From: JBGOUJ01 sp041477005
GTDB lineage: Bacteria; Acidobacteriota; Terriglobia; Bryobacterales; JACQDG01
Assembly (NCBI GenBank): GCA_041477005.1
Contig: JBGOUJ010000165.1
Coordinates: forward strand, 1-12,666
Reading direction: 5' to 3'
Length of the DNA stretch: 12,666 bases
A program made the translations under genes and the position numbers. Shown here piece by piece: positions 6,927 through 12,666 of this stretch. The number at the start of each line of letters is the position of its first letter. Within the stretch, counting starts at the first letter, position 1. A model generated the notes under the pieces. The model had not been told where the DNA came from. It searched no databases and saw only the letters and a program-made list of their open reading frames with translations.

Positions 6927-8861
6927 AGGTGTCGGGGGTGCTGACGGCTGAAAGCTGACGGCTGATAGCTGACTTTCGGAGGCCGCCGGAAGATGCAGGG
7001 TGAAGGCACAGCCCTGGCCGGGAACGCTTTCCACCGTCACCCTTCCGCCCTGGGCCTCCATCACCCGTTTGACCAGGCTGAGACCCAGGCCGGTTCCATG
7101 AATCTGGGCGGCGAGGGCCCGCCCGCCCCGATAGAACGGCTCGAAGATGTGGGGCAGATCGTCCGGCTCGATGCCCAGCCCTTTGTCCTCCACGCGGATC
7201 TGCACTTCGGGGCCGTTCGCGCCCTGGCCGCTGCGGGCCTGCACGCCCAGCCAGCCGCCGTCCCGGCCGTATTTCAACGCGTTGCTCACGAGGTTTTGGA
7301 TGCAGTTGGCCAGCGAAGTCGGGTCGGCCATCGCCGGCGGCAAGCCTGGCTCGATCCGCCGGGCCACTTCCACGCCCGCTTCCCGCAGCGCCCGCGAAGA
7401 AGTCTCCAGCGCCCCTTCCACCGCGCCGGCCACATCCACCGGCCGCAGCTCGAATTTCTTGCGATCCGCTTGCGGCATGGCGAATCCCAGGATCTGGTCG
7501 ATCATTTCCGAGAGGCGCCGGCCCTCGGTGTGGATCAGGGAGCCGTATTTCTGGATCTGTGGCCGGCTGTCCACCACCCCATCCGCGAGATTCTCGGCGG
7601 CCGAGCAGATCACGGCCAGCGGCGTGCGCAATTCGTGGGAGACGCCCGCCACAAACTCCATCTGCAGCTTCGCCAGCTTCTCGGCCCGCCGGGTGAAGAC
7701 GGCGATCATGGCGACGCTCGAGCCGAGCAACAGCAAGACGCCGAAGCTGACCGCCAGATTTCGGCGGCGGACCCCGGCTACGGCGTTCTCGAGCGAGCCC
7801 GAGCGGTGTTTCACCAGCAGTTGCCATCGCCCGCCGTCGCTGCCGGCGGCATTCCAGGGAGGTGCGAAGCCGCGGCTGCGTCCGGCCAAGCCCCCGTACC
7901 GCTGGCCCCGGGGCGGCGGGCCTGTCCTGGGTGGCGGGGTGGCCCCGGGCGAACCGGACGGGGGGGCCGATCTGGGCGGGCCCATCCTGGGCGGTGGGGC
8001 TGTCCCACCCGCCGGTCCGCGTTCGGTCGAGAACCGGAAGAAGTCTTGCGGCCTTAACCCCGGAATGTTAGCGGTCGCGTCGGGACTGGAAAGGAGATCC
8101 TGGGGCAGGCTCGGCTCGGAACAGTAAATGACACGGTTTGCATCGCTCCTGCTGACGATCGCCACGTGGTAGGCCAGGCCGCCCCCGTCCGCGAAGTACT
8201 TGCGGGCCAGCTCCGGGAAAAAGTCGTTCCGCAGAAATTCGACGCTGAGCTCGACGATCGTGCAGCCGGCCAGGGGCGGCCGGCGCCGGCCCCTCGTCGG
8301 TGGCGGCGGAGAATCCCGGACGGGAGGAAAACGGTAGACCGGAAGAACCAGAGCGGGAATCTCCGGCGCAAAGCCCGATCCCAACGGCCGCGCGCCCGGT
8401 CTCGCTTCGCGAGAGTTGGCGTTGGGCAGGGCCTCCAGGCGGGATCGCAATTCCGCGTAAGCCGGCGGCCAGCCGGCCGGCTCGAGGCGGCCCGCCGACG
8501 GGTTCAGGCGCCACAGCCGAAGATCGTCCTCCTCGCCTGCCTCGACGAACGATACGCCGAAGACCAGGTTTGGATACGGCGCCGTGTGCATCCATTGCTG
8601 ATAGCGATCCGCATATTTTTCCCAGTCCCGGCTCGACAGGGTGGCGGAGTCCATCTGAAAGGCGAGGGCGGCGCGTATCAATTCTTGGCTGAGGTCCTGC
8701 CCGAATTGCATGGTCGCCGTGTGCAGATTCGCCTGCATCCGCTCGCGCGCGTCCTGGCTGATCTGGCCGATCCAGCGATATTGCAGCACGGCTAGCAACG
8801 GCAACAGCGCGATCAGAGCGACGGCCACCAACATCCACAGCCGGCCTGGCCGGAGGTCCAT
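6918..8861 (-). CDS. Membrane sensor histidine kinase (HisKA + HATPase)
   Basis: A 647-residue kinase that autophosphorylates and should donate phosphate to the adjacent response regulator. TM1 is residues ~8-27 and TM2 ~369-389, enclosing a ~340-residue periplasmic sensor. The sensor ends in a Pro/Gly/Arg-rich low-complexity linker (~282-320, PPPRMGPP and TPPPRTGPPPRG runs). The dimerisation helix carries H409 in AGVSHELRTPL. The ATPase domain has the N box (QNLVSNALKYG, N527), G1 (DKGLGI, 559-564), F box (IFEPFYRGG) and G2 (GTGLGL, 589-594). The domain proper ends at ~625; the last ~20 residues come from inverted heptad repeats and are probably unstructured. Start ATG 8861 has no Shine-Dalgarno, but TATAAT lies 6 bases upstream, so the mRNA may be leaderless. 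Confidence 0.94.
   Translation of the reverse strand: MDLRPGRLWMLVAVALIALLPLLAVLQYRWIGQISQDARERMQANLHTATMQFGQDLSQELIRAALAFQMDSATLSSRDWEKYADRYQQWMHTAPYPNLVFGVSFVEAGEEDDLRLWRLNPSAGRLEPAGWPPAYAELRSRLEALPNANSREARPGARPLGSGFAPEIPALVLPVYRFPPVRDSPPPPTRGRRRPPLAGCTIVELSVEFLRNDFFPELARKYFADGGGLAYHVAIVSRSDANRVIYCSEPSLPQDLLSSPDATANIPGLRPQDFFRFSTERGPAGGTAPPPRMGPPRSAPPSGSPGATPPPRTGPPPRGQRYGGLAGRSRGFAPPWNAAGSDGGRWQLLVKHRSGSLENAVAGVRRRNLAVSFGVLLLLGSSVAMIAVFTRRAEKLAKLQMEFVAGVSHELRTPLAVICSAAENLADGVVDSRPQIQKYGSLIHTEGRRLSEMIDQILGFAMPQADRKKFELRPVDVAGAVEGALETSSRALREAGVEVARRIEPGLPPAMADPTSLANCIQNLVSNALKYGRDGGWLGVQARSGQGANGPEVQIRVEDKGLGIEPDDLPHIFEPFYRGGRALAAQIHGTGLGLSLVKRVMEAQGGRVTVESVPGQGCAFTLHLPAASESQLSAVSFQPSAPPTPEG
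6940..6973. repeat. Opposite-orientation heptads encoding the sensor kinase tail
   Basis: Four full units and one partial unit (GCTGACG, GCTGAAA, GCTGACG, GCTGATA, GCTGAC) are the reverse complement of the main array's units. They are separated from it by a 13-bp spacer (6927-6939) that itself starts with a degenerate unit. The opposed arms could fold into a hairpin in many registers. On the - strand these units have no stop codon and encode the kinase's tail SQLSAVSFQPSA. Confidence 0.9.
8649..8687. repeat. 39-bp segment of the kinase gene, duplicated exactly at 11351-11389
   Basis: This stretch encodes part of LIRAALAFQMD (residues ~61-71) of the kinase sensor on the - strand. The same 39 bases recur in the same orientation 2,702 bases to the right, at the truncated edge of the OLD-like gene. 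Identity stops sharply at both ends. The kinase copy sits in an intact gene, so it is taken as the source. Confidence 0.93.
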
Positions 8862-8867
8862 AGTCGA

Positions 8868-8873
8868 ATTATA
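8868..8873 (-). promoter_or_regulatory. Candidate -10 element of the sensor kinase gene
   Basis: A perfect TATAAT lies on the - strand 6 bases before ATG 8861. Transcription would then start at or next to the start codon, giving a leaderless mRNA, which fits the lack of a Shine-Dalgarno. No good -35 hexamer is seen 17 bases further up, so this remains uncertain. Confidence 0.35.
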
Positions 8874-8975
8874 GAGCGGGCCGGATGGGCGGTGCGCCGC
8901 CGGAGGACGGCGTCGCTAGATTTTACGTTGTCTTAACAATGCGGGCCGGAACACTGCGCGCCCGGATCCCGTGGG

Positions 8976-9305
8976 CTATAGGAACGGGTTCTGGACGCGC
9001 AGGTCGCCGGCCTCGAGCCCGTGCTGGATGTCCTCGGTATAGAGGATCGAGCATCGGGCTTCGAGGGCCGCCGCCAGAATCAGAGAATCGTACCAGGCGA
9101 GGCGGTAGCGGCCGCTCAGCCGCAGCGCTTCGGCGTACAATCCCTGCGAGGAATGGACGGCCAGCAGCGGCCGAAATACGATGCTAAGGTACTGCTCCGC
9201 TTCGGCAAGAGCCATGGGCGGGGAGACAAAATCCTCAGCACGCTTGGTGGGTTTGAACCTGGCGGCGACATGACCGAGAGCACCTTCCAGGGCCTCATGG
9301 AGCAA
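8976..9305 (-). pseudogene. PIN-domain (VapC-like) protein remnant, N-terminus missing
   Basis: The open frame from TTG 9305 encodes 109 residues. The second half, RYRLAWYDSLILAAALEARC then LYTEDIQHG and LRVQNPFL at the end, is the typical C-terminal part of VapC-type PIN ribonucleases, with the later acidic residues (D of WYD, D of TED) kept. The N-terminal part that should hold the first catalytic Asp (a DTN-type motif) and the first strand is absent: in the same frame only five codons separate the TTG from the stop codon of the upstream DUF4071 gene (TAG 9318-9320). No antitoxin gene precedes it. It is probably a non-functional fragment of a toxin gene left in a decaying accessory region. 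A divergent short PIN protein with an intact fold is the less likely alternative. Confidence 0.7.
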
Positions 9306-9317
9306 TTTCTCGTACTG

Positions 9318-10669
9318 CTATGCGGATAAACTGCTGCGCTCACTCAGGCTTTGGAAGGCCCTCTCGACCTCGGTCATCCACGGATCTACTTCGGTGCTCC
9401 GTTCACGAGCCTCGTTGATCAGCCGCAGGTTTCGGGCGGTCGTTTCCGCTTCCCACGGCTCACGAGCGCGGGCGAGCGCACCCTCGAGCGCAGCTCTGGC
9501 ACGCCCCTCGTCTTTCCCGAGAACCGCGAGCTCGACCAGCGTTGCGTAGTCCCAATAATCGGGCTGGCCCGAAGCGATCCGGCGCTCGACAGCGTACCGC
9601 ACGACGGGAAGAATCTGTTCGCGCCGCTTATCCGGTGGATCGCACAGTTCCATTAATGTCACGGCGTTGATGCCTGGATATGCATCGCGCCAGTCGGCCT
9701 CGAAGCCCTTTAGGTACGCCTCGATGGCCTTCCCAAGCAGTCTGGAGGCCGCCTGGTCGCCGCCCTTCGCTGCCTTCTCCCATTCGTCTTTATAAACCCG
9801 CCCGAGGATGCCGTAGGTCTCGCTGCTCGGGCCACGCTCTGCAATGAGCTCGGTCAGGATCCGCTCGGCCGACTCGCTGTCTCCCGCCCGATTCAGCGCC
9901 AACGCCAGTTGTTCCCGCACCATCACCGTTCTCTGTAGGGGTGGAGACATCTTCCCGTACAGCGACACCATACCTTGCCAGGCTTTGACGGCGCGATACG
10001 ACAGAAAAAGGTCGATCACGACGCCGGCATCCTGATCTTCGATTATGCCCAGTTCGGATAGCAGACTGTTGAGAGCGGCCACACCTCGCTGCCTCGCTTT
10101 CGCCAGCCGCTCCTTCATCCGCGCCGAGTAGCGGACCCGATCGCGAAATGTGTCCGTCTTCGTGTGGTCTAACTCGGGCGCTTTCCAATCCGAAAGGAGC
10201 GTGAAGACCGGGCTGTCGGGTATTGCGCTTCGCGCCTCCTCGAGCAGGTCAGCGAGCTTCGCTTGGGTTCGCGTGACATACGCCGGCTTCCCCGATTCGT
10301 CCAGCCGGTAAGGCAGGGCACGTAACATGCTGACATCGAACGGAAGGCGCCGGCCTTCGGCGAACAGCAGGATCGTCGTTTGCGGCCGCACTGCGTGACG
10401 TATGCCCAGTTCGTAGAAAACGTTGGCGTTGACCGTGCTCAGGTCGGCAACCCGTACTCCGACAGGATCAAACGCTCCAACATCGCCTTGTTAATGATGC
10501 CGCCCGTCATCTCCTCATCGGCTCGCAAGGGCTCGAGCTCAGCGTCGCGAATCGCCGGAACGATCAGGTCTGAGTACACAGCATCAAAATCGATCAATGC
10601 TCCTGAGGCGTCCGGTTTTGTGCCGAACGGCATGATCACAAAACACAGCGGGCGGGAATCGGATATCAT
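9318..10669 (-). CDS. DUF4071 / MAP3K TRAFs-binding-domain protein (TPR-like), with an apparent frameshift
   Basis: Reading from ATG 10669 gives MISDSRPLCFVIMPFGTKP and on to LILSEYG, then a premature stop. Adding one base at the CCC run at 10450-10452 (- strand GGG, where GGGG is expected) restores a ~450-residue protein continuing VADLSTVNANVFYELGIRHA to the stop at 9318-9320. The first ~110 residues look like a Rossmannoid deoxyribosyltransferase/TIR-related domain (FVIMPFG strand, N-x-N-V-x-x-E-x-G signature). The remainder is helical, TPR-like repeats typical of DUF4071 (MAP3K TRAFs-binding), e.g. REQLALALNRAGDSESAERI. Such proteins have been proposed to sense NAD- or nucleotide-derived signals in bacterial conflict systems and are related to the ASK signalling scaffold of animals. 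The start overlaps the upstream gene's stop (ATGA). The base loss may be real decay or a homopolymer sequencing error. Confidence 0.8.
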
Positions 10670-11190
10670 TTCTTGCCCCCTTTCAACCAGGCTTCCACCG
10701 GACCAGGGATGTCCTGCTCCGGTTGATCCCAGGAGAACGTATCGGGGATGAAGCCGAGAATGTCCGCGCGGAACTGCTTGAAGTCTTTCTCCAGCAGAAA
10801 AAGCACGTCCCTGTTCATCGCCCTCATCCAGCCCCATTCGAGCGCAACATTCGGATTCAGCTCCTGCTTGTAGCGGTTCTCAATGATGGCGACTCCTCGC
10901 GCACAGCCCAGCAAATGAATCTCCACATTGTCCCACACGGTCGGGAAATAACGAGGATGGCCGAGAGCAATCCTGGGATAGAAGCCGTTCTGGGTGATGC
11001 TGTCCTTCCCGGTGTCGATTACCTTGGTCAATTCGGCATCCAGCGGCTCATTCCCGTCCGGGAACTTCGTGGAAGAGTCAAGAATTATAGAGATGGTGGC
11101 CGAGTTGCGCAAACAGGCGGCACATGCAAAGGAACACCAGCCGTTACGATGGCCCACTCGGATTTCGCAAGGAAGGGCCGAAGTCCTCAA
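10666..11190 (-). CDS. Small deoxyribosyltransferase/TIR-like protein, probably 5' truncated
   Basis: The frame is open from TTG 11190 to TGA 10666 (174 residues), overlapping the DUF4071 ATG by 4 bp, so the two form an operon. The recognisable core is VEIHLLGCARGVAIIENR (89-106), then LNPNVALEWGWMRAMNRDVL, where N112-x-N114-V-x-x-E118-x-G120 matches the glutamate-bearing signature of nucleoside deoxyribosyltransferase and TIR-like folds, then FLLEKDF, ADILGFIPDTFSWD and a final helix. A nucleotide- or NAD-processing role is an inference from this motif and the neighbour. The first ~35 residues (Cys- and Arg-rich, no ATG, no ribosome site) do not look like a natural N-terminus, and the gene stops resembling a protein close to the duplicated junction at 11259-11389, so the 5' end was probably lost. 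The stretch is visibly less GC-rich than the flanking genes. Confidence 0.6.
   Translation of the reverse strand: MRTSALPCEIRVGHRNGWCSFACAACLRNSATISIILDSSTKFPDGNEPLDAELTKVIDTGKDSITQNGFYPRIALGHPRYFPTVWDNVEIHLLGCARGVAIIENRYKQELNPNVALEWGWMRAMNRDVLFLLEKDFKQFRADILGFIPDTFSWDQPEQDIPGPVEAWLKGGKK
10676..10683 (-). promoter_or_regulatory. Ribosome-binding site of the DUF4071 gene
   Basis: AAAGGGGG on the - strand lies 6 bases before ATG 10669, inside the end of the upstream gene. Together with the ATGA stop/start overlap it sets the DUF4071 start and implies translational coupling. Confidence 0.6.
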
Positions 11191-11258
11191 AGGCCCCGTC
11201 CGTCCGATCGGTGTCCGAAATCTCAGCCGAAGGCTCGGTAAATAAGGAGCGGGTCTCT
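11191..11258. other. Unassigned spacer between the truncated - strand gene and the duplicated block
   Basis: Sixty-eight bases with no recognisable gene. A - strand frame and a + strand frame both read through part of it, but neither gives a known domain. It may hold the remains of the missing 5' end of the 10666-11190 gene. Confidence 0.4.
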
Positions 11259-11352
11259 CTGGTTATGACCTTCTGACCGGCGCGTCCGGATTCCCCGGCC
11301 CGAAATACTTCAGCATTACCAGATCCTCGCGGTCGCTGAGGTTCGTGACCGT
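11259..11352. repeat. Left copy of a 94-bp direct repeat (3' end of the last gene)
   Basis: This block matches 12389-12482 with two mismatches in 94 positions (11274 T against C, 11307 A against G). The right copy is the real 3' end of the - strand gene at the window's right edge; this copy is an orphan carrying its last ~29 codons and stop. Identity ends where the kinase-derived 39 bp begins, with GT shared by both. Confidence 0.95.
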
Positions 11353-12385
11353 CCATCTGAAAGGCGAGGGCGGCGCGTATCAATTCTTGAGGCTCCTGCA
11401 GGTTCTCCGCCAGCTTTCCGAAACCGAGGAGATCCAGTTCATCTTGGCCACCCATTCGCCTCAAATCCTCCGAGCGGCTCCGCCTGGTTCCATCCTCGTC
11501 TGCGAGAAGACCACGGTGGCTCCGTTTCCCACCGGCTCCGCCGCCCTCGATTTACTGGACGGACTCGGCGCTCTCGACCGCATGGAACTGATACCTCTGT
11601 TGCAAAACCGGCGCGTCGTGTTCGTCGAGAACCGCGATGATCGCCACCTCATCGAGGTCTTCGCCGGCAAAGAGTTCGGAGATCGTAAGGCCGACGAGAT
11701 CCTCCGCTCCTGGACGTTCCGTTACAGCTACCAGGAACCGGTTGCCGCCAACGTGCGGGACAAGGCCCGGCAGGTGCGTGATTTGTTGTCCGACCCGAGC
11801 CTGACGCCCCTGGGAAATGCAACGCCGACCACCTGCTTGGCCGTTGGGGACCGTGACTACCGGCGCGACGCCGAGATCCGTAAGGCCGTTCGATCGCTCA
11901 AACAGGACCAGATCGAACTCTTCATTTGGCGCAGAAACGAAATCGAGAATTACCTCCTCGATCCGGTCGCGCTTCGCCACGCCTTGAGGAATGAGCTTCA
12001 ACGCCTGGGCCGTAGCGCCGACCTCCGAAGCCTGGCGCCATCTCTCCTCGATGTCTTTCAGCAGGCCGTTGAGGATCAGCGAACATCGGCGGAAGACGCC
12101 ATGGCCGCTCACATGCACCAGGTCGATCGTCGTCTGGATCTGACCACCGTGCTCGAACAAGCACGGATTTACCTCGCGGATGCCTGGAAGGACGGAATCG
12201 GCTGGTGCGATGCCAAGAAGGTACTGGGCGCGCTTCGGCAATGGGCCCAGCGCAACGGCTTGCGCGCACAGGTCTTCTCCGAGCAAAACCTCGTTGCCCA
12301 CATGGATGCAGTGCCCGCCGATGTGAGCAAGCTCCTGCGAAGGCTTCGGCTGGCCGCCGGCCGGCGGCGGACCCGGCGCAAGTAA
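11345..12385 (+). CDS. OLD-like ATPase/TOPRIM endonuclease-type protein, 5' truncated
   Basis: The open frame gives 346 residues from GTG 11345, but only the part after 11389 is native. It begins in the late ATPase domain: LRQLSETEEIQFILATHSPQ (H37) is the switch-histidine end of an ABC/AAA ATPase, followed by AAPPGSILVCE. A TOPRIM-like region follows, with RRVVFVENRDD (E95), LAVGDRDYR (D169, D171) and FIWRRNEIENYLLDP, as in OLD-family and related overcoming-lysogenisation-type nucleases. Walker A, the ABC signature and Walker B are all missing because the gene is cut at the 39-bp junction. Intact relatives act in phage defence. The tail is Arg-rich (GRRRTRRK). No natural start or ribosome site is present. 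It ends 7 bp before the convergent gene's stop. Probably non-functional, unless the TOPRIM part is used alone. Confidence 0.72.
   Translation: MTVHLKGEGGAYQFLRLLQVLRQLSETEEIQFILATHSPQILRAAPPGSILVCEKTTVAPFPTGSAALDLLDGLGALDRMELIPLLQNRRVVFVENRDDRHLIEVFAGKEFGDRKADEILRSWTFRYSYQEPVAANVRDKARQVRDLLSDPSLTPLGNATPTTCLAVGDRDYRRDAEIRKAVRSLKQDQIELFIWRRNEIENYLLDPVALRHALRNELQRLGRSADLRSLAPSLLDVFQQAVEDQRTSAEDAMAAHMHQVDRRLDLTTVLEQARIYLADAWKDGIGWCDAKKVLGALRQWAQRNGLRAQVFSEQNLVAHMDAVPADVSKLLRRLRLAAGRRRTRRK
11351..11389. repeat. 39-bp copy of sensor-kinase sequence at the OLD gene's broken edge
   Basis: Exact copy of 8649-8687, placed between the 94-bp repeat and the first bases of OLD-type coding sequence. In the + frame it happens to read VHLKGEGGAYQFL, joining in frame to the OLD part; on the - strand it reads the kinase peptide LIRAALAFQMD. 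Confidence 0.93.
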
Positions 12386-12388
12386 GGC

Positions 12389-12482
12389 CTGGTTATGACC
12401 TTCCGACCGGCGCGTCCGGATTCCCCGGCCCGAAATGCTTCAGCATTACCAGATCCTCGCGGTCGCTGAGGTTCGTGACCGT
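12389..12482. repeat. Right copy of the 94-bp direct repeat
   Basis: The source copy, forming the 3' end of the - strand gene below. It starts 3 bases after the OLD-like stop codon and pairs with 11259-11352. Recombination between the copies would remove 1,130 bp, including the whole OLD fragment. Confidence 0.95.
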
Positions 12483-12665
12483 GACCCCGGCCTGGGCGGC
12501 CGGGGCGGTGACGAACATCTCGTCGCGGGTCAACTGGCCGTAGCGGATGAGCGACGGGGTCTCGACCACCAGCTTTCCAATCTTGCCCCAGCCCTGTGTC
12601 ACGATCAGGCCGTAGGCCGCGGCGTCGGTGACGGTGACGCTGTGCCGGGGCCGCACGGTCAGTTC
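12393..12665 (-). CDS. Unidentified protein, C-terminal part (possibly cupin-like), 5' end beyond the window
   Basis: The frame is open from the right edge to the stop at 12393-12395, giving ~90 residues (ELTVRPRHSVTVTDAAAYGL and on to LVMLKHFGPGNPDAPVGRS). A GTG at 12656 lies inside the frame but is unlikely to be the start, because the frame continues unbroken to the edge. The short beta-rich pattern with GWGKIGKL and LIRYGQLTRDEMFVTAPAA resembles the end of a double-stranded beta-helix (cupin-type) protein; I do not recognise the family and assign no function. Composition and codon use look like the core genes on the left. Its 3' end is the source of the duplicated block at 11259-11352. 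Confidence 0.6.
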   Translation of the reverse strand, partial: ELTVRPRHSVTVTDAAAYGLIVTQGWGKIGKLVVETPSLIRYGQLTRDEMFVTAPAAQAGVTVTNLSDREDLVMLKHFGPGNPDAPVGRS

Positions 12666-12666
12666 C

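Noticed and set aside
6427..6958. Two + strand frames rich in Ser, Gln, Pro and Ala that run through the heptad array
   Set aside because: The Ser/Gln/Pro repeats are simply the translation of AGCNNNC units, which have no stop on the + strand; upstream they are antisense to the response regulator and no ribosome site is present.
8885..8975. Imperfect palindrome TTGTNNNNACAA-type site near 8928-8939 as an operator
   Set aside because: The inner bases are not symmetric, there is no second copy near a promoter, and the assignment would be guesswork.
10994..11245. A + strand frame (83 codons) ending just before the left 94-bp repeat
   Set aside because: Antisense to the TIR-like gene over most of its length, with no domain. 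The ending near the repeat resembles the OLD end only in having a nearby TAA, which is too weak to use.
11144..11464. A 106-codon - strand frame containing the kinase peptide LIRAALAFQMD
   Set aside because: It crosses the three-source junction, reads the right-hand gene's copy out of frame and is antisense to the OLD part; it is a by-product of the rearrangement.
11259..12482. attL/attR of an integrative element
   Set aside because: Kept only as a possibility in a finding: no integrase, excisionase or tRNA is present, and the bracketed DNA is a truncated gene rather than a self-contained element.

Overview
The window is a GC-rich bacterial chromosome segment, most likely from an Acidobacteriota genome of the Bryobacterales/Solibacter type. 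The main reason is the roughly 1,100-residue Oar-like outer-membrane receptor at 2485-5784 (signal peptide, carboxypeptidase-regulatory-like domain, DLPLNGR plug signature, C-terminal Phe), a family greatly expanded in that phylum. This assignment is an inference from protein style and cannot be proved here.

Left part (1-2174): the C-terminal end of transcription terminator Rho, then a membrane-anchored SGNH/GDSL hydrolase on the + strand. It converges on, and overlaps by 22 bp, an ECF-type sigma factor on the - strand. Middle part (2175-8861), all on the - strand: an intact HisKA/HATPase sensor kinase, an OmpR/PhoB response regulator, and the large TonB-dependent-type receptor. The kinase and regulator look like a two-component pair. 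They are separated by 37 head-to-tail 7-bp units (AGCNNNC), followed by about five units in the opposite orientation. The inverted units encode the last residues of the kinase and the main array supplies its stop codon.

Right part (8976-12388) is an accessory, mosaic region. On the - strand lies a translationally coupled pair: a small protein with an N-x-N-V-x-x-E-x-G signature (deoxyribosyltransferase/TIR-like), and a DUF4071 / MAP3K TRAFs-binding-type protein (a second such N-terminal domain plus a TPR-like body). The second gene carries an apparent one-base frameshift. A PIN/VapC remnant lacking its N-terminus follows. Families of this type have been proposed to act in nucleotide- or NAD-derived-signal conflict systems, so this pair is the best candidate for an under-described defence module. 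On the + strand sits a 5'-truncated OLD-like ATPase-TOPRIM protein missing its Walker motifs. It is bracketed by a 94-bp direct repeat (2 mismatches) that is the 3' end of the last gene in the window, an unidentified, possibly cupin-like protein running off the right edge.

The left edge of the truncated OLD gene is a three-way junction: 94 bp from the last gene, then 39 bp identical to the inside of the sensor kinase gene 2.7 kb away, then OLD coding sequence. It could be a templated-insertion scar in a decaying defence island or an assembly chimera; reads across it would decide. No tRNA, rRNA, transposase, integrase or CRISPR array was seen.
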